DNA from: Micavibrio sp964400125 | Lineage (GTDB): Bacteria; Pseudomonadota; Alphaproteobacteria; Micavibrionales; Micavibrionaceae | Assembly: GCA_964400125.1 (NCBI GenBank) | Contig: CAYNSR010000006.1 | Span: forward strand, 65,195-129,194 | DNA: 64,000 nt | Reading direction: 5' to 3' | Shown here: positions 1 to 7,453 of the stretch, one piece after another | Layout: the number at the start of each line of letters is the position of its first letter | Position numbering within the stretch: the first letter of the stretch is position 1 | The notes under the pieces: generated by a model | Seen by the model: only the letters and a program-made list of their open reading frames with translations | Databases searched by the model: none | Told to the model about the DNA's origin: nothing | Program-made: the position numbers and the translations under genes

Positions 1-2
1 TT

Positions 3-974
3 TCAGTCGCCCCGATGATGGACTGGACCGACCGGCATTTCCGGTTTTTCCTGCGCCTGCTCTCGCCCCGTGCCCGGCTTTACACCGAAATGGTGACGAC
101 CGGGGCAATTTTGTTTGGCGACCACCACCGCCATCTGGCCTTTCACCCCGCCGAACACCCGATCGTCTTGCAACTCGGTGGGTCCGATCCGGCAGCGCTG
201 GCGCAATCCGCCCGCATCGGCGCGGATTACGGCTATGACGAAATCAACCTCAATTGCGGCTGCCCCAGCGACCGTGTGCAAAACGGGGCCTTTGGCGTCT
301 GCCTGATGAAAGACCCGCGCCGCGTTGCCGATTGTGTTGCGGCAATGATGGCGGCGGTCGATATTCCCGTAACGGTCAAATGCCGTATCGGCGTCGATGA
401 TTGCGACGACCTGCCCTTTCTGATGCGTTTTGTCGAAACGGTAAAGGCAACCGGTTGCAGCACATTTGTCATTCATGCCCGCAAAGCCTGGCTCAACGGA
501 CTCAGCCCGAAGGAAAACCGGGAAAAACCACCGCTACGCTATGATATCGCCGCAGCGGTAAAGCAGGCCCACCCGGACCTTGCCGTGATCCTGAATGGCG
601 GGATCGCGACGCTGGAGCAGATTACACCGCTTTCCCCGGCCTTCGACGGCGTCATGATCGGGCGGGAAGCCTATCAAAATCCCTATTTCATGGCGGAAAT
701 AGACCATGCCCTGCACGGCATTCCCCTGCCCGACCGCCATGATGTCGCGCGGCAGATGGTCCCCTATATCGCACAGCAACAGCGCGATTATGGCACCCCG
801 GTCAAATCCGTTACCCGGCATATGCTGGGCCTTTATGCCGGACAGCGCAGCGGCAAGGCGTGGCGGCGCATTCTGTCCACGGAGGCCTTCCGGGACGACG
901 TTGAGGCCGCATCCCTTATCGACAAGGCATTAAAAGCTGTGGATTCAAATCAAAACCTGCCCTGTGCAGCCTGA
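3..974 (+). CDS. dusA: tRNA-dihydrouridine synthase DusA, 5' truncated
   Basis: This flavoenzyme reduces uridine to dihydrouridine in the D-loop of tRNAs. The reading frame is open to the window edge and the first visible residues (SVAPMMDWTDRHFRFFLRLL) match the DusA N-terminus, where the SxAPMxDWTDRH block lies some way in from the start, so the real start is upstream and the ATG at 15 is internal. Visible family motifs are YTEMVTTGAI, NLNCGCPSDRVQNG and FGVCLM with the family's catalytic cysteine, then KCRIGVDD, HARKAWLNGLSPKENR and the phosphate-binding NGGI and GREAYQNP segments. The Dus subtype (A rather than B or C) is assigned from DWTDRH and the WLxGLSPKENR block. Confidence 0.93.
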   Translation, partial: SVAPMMDWTDRHFRFFLRLLSPRARLYTEMVTTGAILFGDHHRHLAFHPAEHPIVLQLGGSDPAALAQSARIGADYGYDEINLNCGCPSDRVQNGAFGVCLMKDPRRVADCVAAMMAAVDIPVTVKCRIGVDDCDDLPFLMRFVETVKATGCSTFVIHARKAWLNGLSPKENREKPPLRYDIAAAVKQAHPDLAVILNGGIATLEQITPLSPAFDGVMIGREAYQNPYFMAEIDHALHGIPLPDRHDVARQMVPYIAQQQRDYGTPVKSVTRHMLGLYAGQRSGKAWRRILSTEAFRDDVEAASLIDKALKAVDSNQNLPCAA

Positions 975-1036
975 TTTCATTATAGCCTTCGCGGCTTTGA
1001 CGCTATATTATCGGGGAATCAAAGGACTCTTACCGG

Positions 1037-1663
1037 ATGGCTATACTTTCGTCCACGCAGTGGCATAAACTCGACCGCGAACGCACCGTCGCTATGATCG
1101 AAAGCGTCAGGCGCGCGGAGGATCATATCCTTTTTTCGCTTGCCACCAGCGAAGCGAAATGCGCCAAGCTGCCCTTCTACCGTAACCTGCTGCTCTATCG
1201 GCTGACCAATTATGCGTCCCTGCCGTCCTTTTCCTTTGATTACATCGGCGACGGCAAAAGCTATGTTCATCTCGACGGCAGCCCAACGCCGATCTATGCC
1301 GCTAACGATACCGGCAATCTCGCCCTGAGCCCTGAAACCGTTGTCGATTATGTGTCTTTCTTCTTTAACCATGTCTCCGGGCCGGATGGCGATATCTATA
1401 TCATCGACGAACTGGAAGACCACCCGGTGCTGGAAACTCTGGGGGCCGACGAGGCCGCCAATCTCGAAACCCATTTCCAGCCCGCGCAGATCACGCCGCA
1501 GGATGATGGCGGGTACATCGTCACCACGACGCTGTTTTATCTCGGCTCGCTGGTGCGCGCTGTCGTGGCGATCAGCGAAAAGGGCCGCATCGAGGTGACG
1601 GATTTCCAGATGCTGATGAATGTCACAGCCAACCTTCCTTCGGCACAGGAGGCGAATGTATAA
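1037..1663 (+). CDS. Hypothetical protein, 208 aa
   Basis: I do not recognise the family. The protein is acidic and apparently soluble, with no signal peptide or membrane segment. It has a hydrophobic core rich in aromatic residues (FSFDYIGDGKSYVHLDG, VDYVSFFFNH) and a C-terminal half that reads like alternating beta strands (GGYIVTTTLFYLGSLVRAVVAI). The ATG at 1037 has an AAGGA-like ribosome site about 12 bases upstream. It ends three bases before the next gene, so the two are very likely co-transcribed. Base composition resembles the neighbouring housekeeping genes. Confidence 0.75.
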   Translation: MAILSSTQWHKLDRERTVAMIESVRRAEDHILFSLATSEAKCAKLPFYRNLLLYRLTNYASLPSFSFDYIGDGKSYVHLDGSPTPIYAANDTGNLALSPETVVDYVSFFFNHVSGPDGDIYIIDELEDHPVLETLGADEAANLETHFQPAQITPQDDGGYIVTTTLFYLGSLVRAVVAISEKGRIEVTDFQMLMNVTANLPSAQEANV

Positions 1664-1666
1664 ACC

Positions 1667-2242
1667 ATGACCGGAACCCCTCTCGATAAACTAAAGGGCA
1701 TGTTTGGCCATAATGACGTCCCGGCAGGAATGACCCCGGAAAAATTCCGGCAGGATCTGGAAAGCGCCCTTGCGGAAAGCCCGACCGGTTACCACCTGCT
1801 TCGTGTTGCGACGCAGCAAAAAATAGGCATTGTGATTCTTACGGCAAAGGGCGCTTCCGGCTATATTCCTGAAAACCGGGCGGTTTATATCTCCCTGCCG
1901 CCAAACTTATCCACAGTTCCGGAAGAGTCTGTTTTGGAGCTTGGCGGATATTTACGGCAGGCGGAATTGCAGCTGTTAGGGTACAAAAATCCAACAGAAT
2001 CAATGAGTTCACATGATTACACTGTGGCCTTTGATTCAAAAATTATTGACTCTTTAGCCGTAATGTGTAAAATAACATCAGAGCTTTACGAAAAAGGGCA
2101 CACCAATTTTCTTGACGCTCTGGTTCGGATGGGTCATGGTGAATTATACGAGACATATAGAAAATACGGGCAAGGCGCGGAGCTGGTCCAGAGTTACTAT
2201 AATATCGTACAAGAAACGGTAACAAAAAAAGAGAGGGACTGA
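1667..2242 (+). CDS. Hypothetical protein, 191 aa
   Basis: Family not recognised. The start three bases after the previous stop implies an operon with 1037-1663 and the 51-aa gene after it. The N-terminal third is charged and mixed. The middle contains YIPENRAVYISLPPN and a helix-prone stretch (ESVLELGGYLRQAELQLLGY). The C-terminal half includes FLDALVRMGHGELYETYRKYGQG, possibly a helical domain. There is no signal peptide and no clear catalytic motif. From about 1950 onward the DNA becomes more AT-rich than the first half and the upstream gene, so the 3' half may have a different history. Confidence 0.7.
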   Translation: MTGTPLDKLKGMFGHNDVPAGMTPEKFRQDLESALAESPTGYHLLRVATQQKIGIVILTAKGASGYIPENRAVYISLPPNLSTVPEESVLELGGYLRQAELQLLGYKNPTESMSSHDYTVAFDSKIIDSLAVMCKITSELYEKGHTNFLDALVRMGHGELYETYRKYGQGAELVQSYYNIVQETVTKKERD

Positions 2243-2245
2243 AAA

Positions 2246-2401
2246 ATGGCATTAAATGCGAACGCAGTAAAACGTGAAGAACGGGCTTTGGAGCGTACCG
2301 AAGCAGCGCAGGCAGCAACAACACGCAACGTCATTGCCTTTGCCCCCGCTTCCCTTCATGCGCCATCAGTATCTGTAGCGGCCCCATCACCGAAACAGTA
2401 G
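2246..2401 (+). CDS. Small hypothetical protein, 51 aa
   Basis: A short frame starting MALNANAVKREERALERTEA and ending at a TAG at 2399-2401. It has a good ribosome site (GAGAGG, 9 bases before the ATG), begins three bases after the stop of the 191-aa gene, and is followed 24 bases later by a strong terminator, so it is placed as the last gene of that operon. The first half is a charged helix rich in Arg, Glu and Ala. The second half is Pro/Ala/Ser-rich and probably disordered. No homology recognised. Confidence 0.5.
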   Translation: MALNANAVKREERALERTEAAQAATTRNVIAFAPASLHAPSVSVAAPSPKQ

Positions 2402-2425
2402 TAACGGCGAAACAACGGAATTCAA

Positions 2426-2451
2426 AAAAGGCCTCCTGCGGGAGGCCTTTT
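2426..2451 (+). terminator. Rho-independent terminator
   Basis: A perfect 11-bp stem (2426-2436 against 2441-2451) with a TGCG loop. The stem core is GGCCTCC/GGAGGCC, flanked by A-tract and T-tract, so it can work in both directions. It closes the three-gene plus-strand operon and may also stop transcription from the facing suf operon. Confidence 0.9.
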
Positions 2452-2458
2452 GCGTTTC

Positions 2459-2605
2459 TATATAGTCACTTGCATTATAGTCACTTGCATTAAAAATCCG
2501 ACATCTATCGCCCACTCTCGTCACCCCGGCGCAGGCCGGGGTCCATGGATTCCGGCCTGCGCCGGAATGACGATGTATCGGATTCTAAATTCAAGTGACT
2601 ATATA
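2459..2605. repeat. MITE-like nested palindrome
   Basis: A 147-bp segment bounded by perfect 14-bp inverted repeats (2459-2472, TATATAGTCACTTG; 2592-2605, its complement). Just inside the left end a 15-bp unit (TATAGTCACTTGCAT) is tandemly duplicated at 2461-2490. The centre (about 2519-2572) is a second palindrome of the GTCACCCCGGCGCAGGCCGG type, a dispersed repeat common in alphaproteobacterial genomes. It codes for nothing convincing and sits between two convergent operons. Confidence 0.75.
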
Positions 2606-2656
2606 AACACCGTGGCTCCACCTCCCATAAATGAGCGATGGAGGAAGGCCCGGTCT

Positions 2657-3004
2657 TCAGTGCGTATCCTTCAGGTTCGGATCGATCTGGAAAGATTCTC
2701 CGCACCCGCAACGGCTGGCTTCATTCGGGTTGTTGAAGACGAAGCCTTCGCCCATCTTGTCGCGTTTGAAATCGATGTTCATTCCGGCCAGCATCCAGGA
2801 CAGTGTTTTCGGCACATACAACACGGCCCCGTCCTGTTCGAATTTGTCGTCCATACCCGGGCTTTCTTCCGTCACATATTCCATTTTGTAACTATTGCCT
2901 GAACAGCCCGTTGTCTTGATATTCAGCCGCAGGCCGATAGCGCCCGGCTTCGCGGCGGTTTTTTCCTTTATGGCGGCGGCACCGCCTTGTGTGATGGTAA
3001 TCAT
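2657..3004 (-). CDS. sufA: A-type Fe-S carrier SufA
   Basis: HesB/IscA-family carrier that receives Fe-S clusters from the SufBCD scaffold and hands them to target proteins. The three conserved ligand cysteines are visible as TGCSGNSYKMEY near residue 35 and CGCGESF near the C-terminus. Length (115 aa) is normal for the family. The chosen start (MITITQ) has an AAGGGAG ribosome site just upstream; an ATG 18 bases earlier would place that site inside the gene. It is the last gene of the suf operon, 22 bases after sufT. Confidence 0.9.
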   Translation of the reverse strand: MITITQGGAAAIKEKTAAKPGAIGLRLNIKTTGCSGNSYKMEYVTEESPGMDDKFEQDGAVLYVPKTLSWMLAGMNIDFKRDKMGEGFVFNNPNEASRCGCGESFQIDPNLKDTH

Positions 3005-3026
3005 TTTCACGCTCCCTTTCATCGGA

Positions 3027-3446
3027 TCAGGTAAACATATTCAACTGCAATTTTGCCGTCTCGGCCATCTTTGACGGGTCCCAGGGCGGGTCCCAGATGA
3101 TATCAACATCGACATTCCCGATGCCTTCCACCGGAAAGATCGCGCCCTGCACCATTGCGGGCATTTCCTGCGCCACCGGACAGGCTGGCGATGTCAGGGT
3201 CATTTCAACATACACGTCGGCCTTGCCATCCAGCGCATCCCGGATATCGACCTTGTAGATCAACCCCAGTTCGTAAACATTGACCGGAATCTCCGGATCA
3301 TACACGCTGCGAATTCCCTTCAGCACCGATGGCCAGAGCGGATGGTCGCGCGTTGCCTCGACATGGGGCGGCTCGGCGAGTTCGTCATAGTCATCGCCAA
3401 ACGCATTGCGCACCATATCTTCGTCGGCTGTGTGTTGCATCGTCAT
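3027..3446 (-). CDS. sufT: SUF-associated MIP18/DUF59 protein SufT
   Basis: A 139-aa protein with the DUF59/MIP18 fold: an N-terminal extension, then VLKGIRSVYDPEIPVNVYELGLIYKVDI, and the conserved cysteine in LTSPACPVAQEMP. SufT proteins assist maturation of Fe-S enzymes and usually sit in suf operons, as here. The ATG overlaps the sufS stop (ATGA), so translation is coupled. A second ATG two codons in is also possible. The C-terminal WDPPWDPSKMAETAKLQL is typical of the family. Confidence 0.9.
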   Translation of the reverse strand: MTMQHTADEDMVRNAFGDDYDELAEPPHVEATRDHPLWPSVLKGIRSVYDPEIPVNVYELGLIYKVDIRDALDGKADVYVEMTLTSPACPVAQEMPAMVQGAIFPVEGIGNVDVDIIWDPPWDPSKMAETAKLQLNMFT

Positions 3447-4681
3447 ACCAGTAACGCCCTTGCCTTTTGCAAACCGTCCACCAAAGCATTTATATCATCG
3501 GCATTCGAATACAATCCCAATGACGCTCTTAATGTGCCTTCAATCCCGAAACGCTGCATCAGCGGCATGCAGCAATGGTGTCCAGACCGTACCGCCACGC
3601 CACATTGATCCAGAATCATGGCGATATCACTGATATGCCCCCAGTCAGCGGTAAAACTGATAATCCCGGCGCAGTTCCGGTCAGGGCCGTAATAGGTCAG
3701 GCCCGGGATTTCCGCCAGACGGTCGAGGGCGTAATCACGCAGATCAGATTCCCGGGCGGCGATTTTATCCATGCCGATCAGCGCCACATAATCAATCGCG
3801 GCCCCCAGCCCGATCACCTCGACAATCGCCGGGGTTCCGGCTTCGAACTTTGCGGGGGCGTCCTTGTAGGTGGTTTGGTCGAAATGCACCCGTTCGATCA
3901 TATCGCCGCCACCCTGATAGGGTGGCATGGCCTGCAACAGGTCGTGGCGGCCATACAGCACCCCGATCCCGGTCGGGCCATAGAGTTTGTGCCCGGTAAA
4001 GGTATAAAAATCAGCCCCCAGCGCCGTGACATTGACCGCGCCATGTACAACGCCCTGCGCCCCGTCGATCATGATTTTGATCTCAGGGTTATAACGCCGC
4101 GCCGTGGCAATCATCTCCGCCACCGGGTTGATCGTCCCCAGCGCATTGGAAATATGCACCAAAGAGATGAATTTCGTCTTCGGCCCCAGCAATTGCTCGA
4201 ATGCCCCGAGATCAAGCGTGAAATCATCCCGCACAGGAATGATTTTCAGGACAATGCCGATCTGGTCGCGCAGCAATTGCCACGGCACGATATTGGCGTG
4301 ATGCTCCATCGCTGAAAGAATAATTTCGTCCCCGGCCTGAAAGAAATTCCGGCCCCAGCTTTGCGCCACGAGATTAACCCCTTCCGTGGCGTTGCGGGTG
4401 AAGATGATTTCTTTTTCCGATTCTGCGCCGATAAAATCGGCCATTTTTTGCCGTACGGATTCAAATTTCCGCGTGGTCTCCTGCGAAAATTCATAAAGGC
4501 CGCGATGGATATTGGCGTAATCCGTTTCCAGCAAATCGCGCATGGCGTCAATGACAACCTTCGGCTTCTGCGCACTCGCCCCGGTATCAAGATAAGCCAC
4601 GGCTTTTCCGTTCATCTTTTTTTGCAAGATGGGGAAATCATCGCGCCAGTCATTTCCTGATTTTTTGGACAGACTTAACAT
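3443..4681 (-). CDS. sufS: Cysteine desulfurase SufS
   Basis: PLP enzyme that removes sulfur from cysteine as an enzyme-bound persulfide for cluster assembly. At 412 aa it is the length of group II desulfurases. It shows YLDTGASAQKP near the N-terminus, the PLP pocket block AMEHHANIVPW, the cofactor lysine in FTGHKLYGPTG, and the persulfide cysteine in RSGHHCCMPLM. The usual motif is RTGHHCAMP, so the second Cys is a variation. The start overlaps the end of sufD. I see no SufE or SufU gene in the window, so its sulfur-transfer partner must lie elsewhere. Confidence 0.95.
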   Translation of the reverse strand: MLSLSKKSGNDWRDDFPILQKKMNGKAVAYLDTGASAQKPKVVIDAMRDLLETDYANIHRGLYEFSQETTRKFESVRQKMADFIGAESEKEIIFTRNATEGVNLVAQSWGRNFFQAGDEIILSAMEHHANIVPWQLLRDQIGIVLKIIPVRDDFTLDLGAFEQLLGPKTKFISLVHISNALGTINPVAEMIATARRYNPEIKIMIDGAQGVVHGAVNVTALGADFYTFTGHKLYGPTGIGVLYGRHDLLQAMPPYQGGGDMIERVHFDQTTYKDAPAKFEAGTPAIVEVIGLGAAIDYVALIGMDKIAARESDLRDYALDRLAEIPGLTYYGPDRNCAGIISFTADWGHISDIAMILDQCGVAVRSGHHCCMPLMQRFGIEGTLRASLGLYSNADDINALVDGLQKARALLV

Positions 4682-5928
4682 TTTTTATGTTGCAACCAAT
4701 CCCGCACCCTCAACATTAAATCCTCCCTGATCGGGTCATCCCCGACCAGATCGAGGACTTCCGCAGCGAAAGATTCAATCAGCAAGGCGCGTGCGTCATC
4801 TTCCTGAATTCCGCGTGAACGCATGTAAAACATCGGCTCTTCATCCAGTTTCCCGGTTGTCGCGCCATGTGAGCATTTGACATCATCGGCGTAAATCTCC
4901 AGCTCCGGCTTCGTGTCCATTTCCGCGCCTTCGGAGAGCAGCAAGGCTCGGGAGAGCTGGTAACCGTCGGTCTTTTGCGCCGGTTGATGGACATGTATTT
5001 TTCCCTGAAACACGCCATGCGCCTGATCGTCGAGAATGGTGCGCATATTCTGGTTGCTTTCACAGTGCGGGGCCAGATGTTCAACCAAAACGGTCGTATC
5101 CGCATGCTGCATCCCGCGCATCAGCGCCACGCCGTTGATATGACAGATCGCCCCCGGCTCCCTCAGGCGCACATGCACCTGATTGCGGCTCAGCTTCGCG
5201 CCCGTATAAAGCGCAATCGCCTCATAAGTGCCACCCTTCAGCACCTCGACATCGGTGTTTTGCGTATAAACCGCATTTTCCGAATCTTCCTGAATGCGGA
5301 TATGCACCAGATGGGCACCCTCTTCGACCCGGATATGACTCAGGCGGTTCTTCCAAAACGCGTCCTTGCCCCTGTGATCTTCGATGATAGTCAGGCGGGA
5401 ATTCGGTTGCAGGCGGATGGCGGTATGGACGATATAAAGCGCATCATCATCGCATTCCATCAGGATATCAAGCGACCCGTCTACCGTCAGCCCCTTCGGC
5501 ACATCGATTGCCACGCCGTCACGGTAATAGAGTTTGCACAGATGCCACAGGGCCGGATCGACATTCGGGTCGTGTTCCGGCGCGACGCGGCAGAGCATAT
5601 CACGCACCCAATCCATATTCTGCGCCGTTGCGAAGGGTTCAACATGCACGCCGAAGGGCGGCTCATACGTCACCCGCGTACGCCCCAATGCGCCGCTGAA
5701 ATGTTTTACATGCGGGATAAGGTTGGTGTATTTCCACCCCTCCAGTTTCGCCGTCGGCAATCCGCGCAGGGACAAATAGTCAAACGCCTTGCGCCGCAAT
5801 GCCGCCAGCCACGCCGGATCGTTCAGCGTTGCCTGAAACGCTGAGAAATCCCCGAGGATTTTTTCTGCCGTTTCCGGGTGATAGGGTGATTTATGCGGCA
5901 AAACACGAATTTTTTGTTCTGTCGTCAT
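4675..5928 (-). CDS. sufD: SufD scaffold subunit
   Basis: Component of the SufBC2D scaffold complex. The 417-aa sequence has a variable N-terminal helical domain (LRGLPTAKLEGWKYTN), a long beta-helix region, and the conserved C-terminal SufB/SufD core: KCSHGATTGKLDEEPMFYMR and DDARALLIESFAAEVLD. The conserved histidine of the SufBD interface is in the CSHGAT segment. It overlaps sufC by four bases at its start and sufS by seven at its end, so the trio is translationally coupled. Confidence 0.95.
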   Translation of the reverse strand: MTTEQKIRVLPHKSPYHPETAEKILGDFSAFQATLNDPAWLAALRRKAFDYLSLRGLPTAKLEGWKYTNLIPHVKHFSGALGRTRVTYEPPFGVHVEPFATAQNMDWVRDMLCRVAPEHDPNVDPALWHLCKLYYRDGVAIDVPKGLTVDGSLDILMECDDDALYIVHTAIRLQPNSRLTIIEDHRGKDAFWKNRLSHIRVEEGAHLVHIRIQEDSENAVYTQNTDVEVLKGGTYEAIALYTGAKLSRNQVHVRLREPGAICHINGVALMRGMQHADTTVLVEHLAPHCESNQNMRTILDDQAHGVFQGKIHVHQPAQKTDGYQLSRALLLSEGAEMDTKPELEIYADDVKCSHGATTGKLDEEPMFYMRSRGIQEDDARALLIESFAAEVLDLVGDDPIREDLMLRVRDWLQHKKC

Positions 5929-6674
5929 GCTGCTTCTCCATCCAGTCCTGCATATCCTGTTTCTTCCAGTTGTCTAGCCAGCTCCGCCCCGCCTTCCTTG
6001 ACGATGCGCCCCCCCGCCAGAACATGAACCCGATCGGGGACGATGTAATCAAGCAGGCGCTGGTAATGGGTAATCACTAAAAAGCTGCGGTGCGGCGCGC
6101 GCAAGGCATTGACACCGTCCGCCACAATTTTCAAGGCGTCGATATCGAGCCCGGAATCCGTTTCATCCAGAATTGCCATGCGCGGTTCCAGCATCGCCAT
6201 TTGCAAGACTTCATTGCGTTTTTTTTCACCGCCGGAAAAACCGACATTCACCGCGCGTTTGAGCATCTCATCCGAAATGCTCAATTCCTTTTGTTTTTTC
6301 TTCATCAGCTTCAGAAAATCAAGCGCATCCAGTTCCCCTTCCCCGCGTTGCCTGCGGATGGAATTGAGCGCGGTTTTCAAAAACATCGTCATGGCGACGC
6401 CGGGAATTTCCACGGGGTACTGAAACGCCAGAAACAACCCGGCAGCCGCCCGTTCCTCCGGTGCCATGTCGAGAATATTTTTACCGTCCAGAAGAATTTC
6501 CCCTTGCGTGACTTCATACCCGTCACGCCCGGCGACGACATAAGACAAGGTCGATTTTCCGGACCCGTTCGGCCCCATAATGGCATGGACTTCCCCATCC
6601 GGGATTTCAAGCGAAAGCCCTTTGAGAATTTCCTTGCCGTCGACGGTGGCGTGGAGGTTATTGATTTTCAGCAT
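5925..6674 (-). CDS. sufC: SufC ATPase
   Basis: ABC-type ATPase that drives conformational changes in SufBCD. Visible motifs are Walker A GPNGSGKST, a Q-loop in FLAFQYPVEIPGV, the signature FSGGEKKRNEVLQM, Walker B MAILDETDSGLD and the switch histidine in VITHYQRLL. It has the SufC-specific C-terminus rather than a transporter one. The ATG at 6674 (MLKINNLHA) is chosen over a GTG nine bases earlier because it fits the family start. The region just upstream has been rebuilt by an insertion, and a copy of the first codons is found at 7226-7252. Confidence 0.95.
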   Translation of the reverse strand: MLKINNLHATVDGKEILKGLSLEIPDGEVHAIMGPNGSGKSTLSYVVAGRDGYEVTQGEILLDGKNILDMAPEERAAAGLFLAFQYPVEIPGVAMTMFLKTALNSIRRQRGEGELDALDFLKLMKKKQKELSISDEMLKRAVNVGFSGGEKKRNEVLQMAMLEPRMAILDETDSGLDIDALKIVADGVNALRAPHRSFLVITHYQRLLDYIVPDRVHVLAGGRIVKEGGAELARQLEETGYAGLDGEAA

Positions 6675-6690
6675 AGCACCCACCCCCCAT

Positions 6691-6783
6691 CGTCATCACC
6701 CGAATTTGTACAGCAAATTCTAGGGTGATCCATTCCCCCCCATGGATGGCCTTAGAATTGCTTCGCAATTCAGGCCATGACGA
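6691..6783. repeat. Palindromic repeat family A, copy 1
   Basis: A two-hairpin repeat. The first hairpin pairs GAATTTG with CAAATTC, extended by TCACCC/GGGTGA. The second pairs TGGCCT..GAATTG with CAATTC.AGGCCA around a CTTCG loop. A near-identical copy lies at 7124-7218 in the same orientation and a shorter relative at 33351-33430. It forms the sufC-proximal boundary of the GIY-YIG unit. Confidence 0.85.
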
Positions 6784-6793
6784 ACACGGGATA

Positions 6794-7087
6794 TTATTTG
6801 CAGATTTCATCATACAAATCCTTCCATTCTAGGTTATTACCCTCAATAAGCCTGATCTTTGCTTCACGTTTGTATTTTTTCAGCCTTCTTTCACGATGAA
6901 TTGCATTCTCCGCCGTCGCATGTTCCTCAAACCAGACCAGATTGTGAACGTTATATTTCTCCGTAAAACTTTTCACCACGTTGTTCTTGTGTTCCCAAAT
7001 CCGCTTCTTAAGATCGGATGTCACCCCGATATAAACCGTTCCCTTTTTCTGACTGGCCATCATGTAAACAAAAAACTGTTTTTCCAT
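6794..7087 (-). CDS. GIY-YIG endonuclease domain protein, 97 aa
   Basis: Single-domain GIY-YIG nuclease family protein: FFVYMMASQKKGTVYIGVTSDLKKRIWEHK carries the VYI..YIG core, with the conserved arginine in the following helix (KKRIWEHK) and the catalytic glutamate expected near AIHRERRLKKYKREAK. The DNA is more AT-rich than the flanking suf genes and the gene has no role in Fe-S assembly, so it looks acquired. A GGAG ribosome site precedes the ATG. It lies between two direct family A repeats. It could be a selfish or repeat-mobilising nuclease, or a neutral passenger. Confidence 0.85.
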   Translation of the reverse strand: MEKQFFVYMMASQKKGTVYIGVTSDLKKRIWEHKNNVVKSFTEKYNVHNLVWFEEHATAENAIHRERRLKKYKREAKIRLIEGNNLEWKDLYDEICK

Positions 7088-7123
7088 TTCATTTTACTCC
7101 ATCACCATCACCCGCCACCCCAC

Positions 7124-7218
7124 CGTCATCACCCTAGAATTTGCACAGCAAATTCTAGGGTGATCCATTCTTCCCCATGGATGGCCTTAGAATTGCTTCG
7201 CAATTCAGGCCATGACGA
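7124..7218. repeat. Palindromic repeat family A, copy 2
   Basis: A 95-bp copy of the two-hairpin repeat at 6691-6783, same orientation, differing at a handful of positions. The first hairpin is more complete here (CACCCTAGAATTTG against CAAATTCTAGGGTG). It forms the sufB-proximal boundary of the GIY-YIG insertion. Confidence 0.85.
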
Positions 7219-7225
7219 AAGCGGA

Positions 7226-7252
7226 TGGCGTGGAGGTTATTGATTTTTAGCA
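7226..7252 (-). pseudogene. Duplicated 5' fragment of sufC
   Basis: These 27 bases match 6647-6673 with one mismatch; the first 22 are identical. On the minus strand they read TTG CTA AAA ATC AAT AAC CTC CAC GCC, the first nine codons of sufC (MLKINNLHA) with TTG in place of ATG. This is best explained as the original sufC start left behind when the GIY-YIG unit inserted and duplicated its target. Confidence 0.6.
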
Positions 7253-7273
7253 ATTTGTACTCTCTTTTTCAGC

Positions 7274-7453
7274 TCACGGCAGAAGTTGTTGCGTTCTCAG
7301 ATACAGATAGATGAGATAACCACCTACTGCCACAAAGATAAGTTTAAAAAACCATCCTGATTTTCTTCTTCTGGGGTATTTCAGCGAATAATCTCTGTGC
7401 TCCTTAAAGTGATCATGCAGTCCCAACAGGTTAAAAAGAAAATCAAATGCCAT
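7274..7453 (-). CDS. Small membrane protein in the suf operon, 59 aa
   Basis: Family not recognised. MAFDFLFNLLGLHDHFKEHRD is followed by a basic stretch (KYPRRRKSG) and one hydrophobic segment (WFFKLIFVAVGGYLIYLYL, about residues 34-52), so it should be a single-pass inner-membrane protein with a basic side preceding the helix. The ATG overlaps the sufB stop (TGATG), showing translational coupling to sufB. A role in Fe-S assembly is suggested only by position. Confidence 0.65.
   Translation of the reverse strand: MAFDFLFNLLGLHDHFKEHRDYSLKYPRRRKSGWFFKLIFVAVGGYLIYLYLRTQQLLP

Larger units (their letters stand above)
6669..7225. mobile_element. Candidate GIY-YIG insertion unit in the suf operon
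   Basis: This 557-bp block separates the small membrane gene from sufC. It holds one GIY-YIG gene between two direct copies of a 93-95-bp palindromic repeat. It is flanked by 22-bp identical direct repeats (6647-6668 and 7226-7247), which extend to 26 of 27 matches at 6647-6673 against 7226-7252. The flanking sequence is the first codons of sufC, so the pattern resembles a target-site duplication made on insertion at the sufC start. The outer limits are inferred from these duplications. Confidence 0.55.

Noticed and set aside
2450..2902. 150-aa plus-strand frame over the 2459-2605 palindrome and sufA
   Set aside because: It reads through a repeat and the antisense strand of sufA; no conserved motif.
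4975..5844. 289-aa plus-strand frame opposite sufD
   Set aside because: Antisense to an intact sufD, rich in Arg, His and Gln, no domain.
7100..7260. CRISPR-like repetition
   Set aside because: The repeats are two long palindromes separated by a gene, not short direct repeats with unique spacers, and no cas genes are present.
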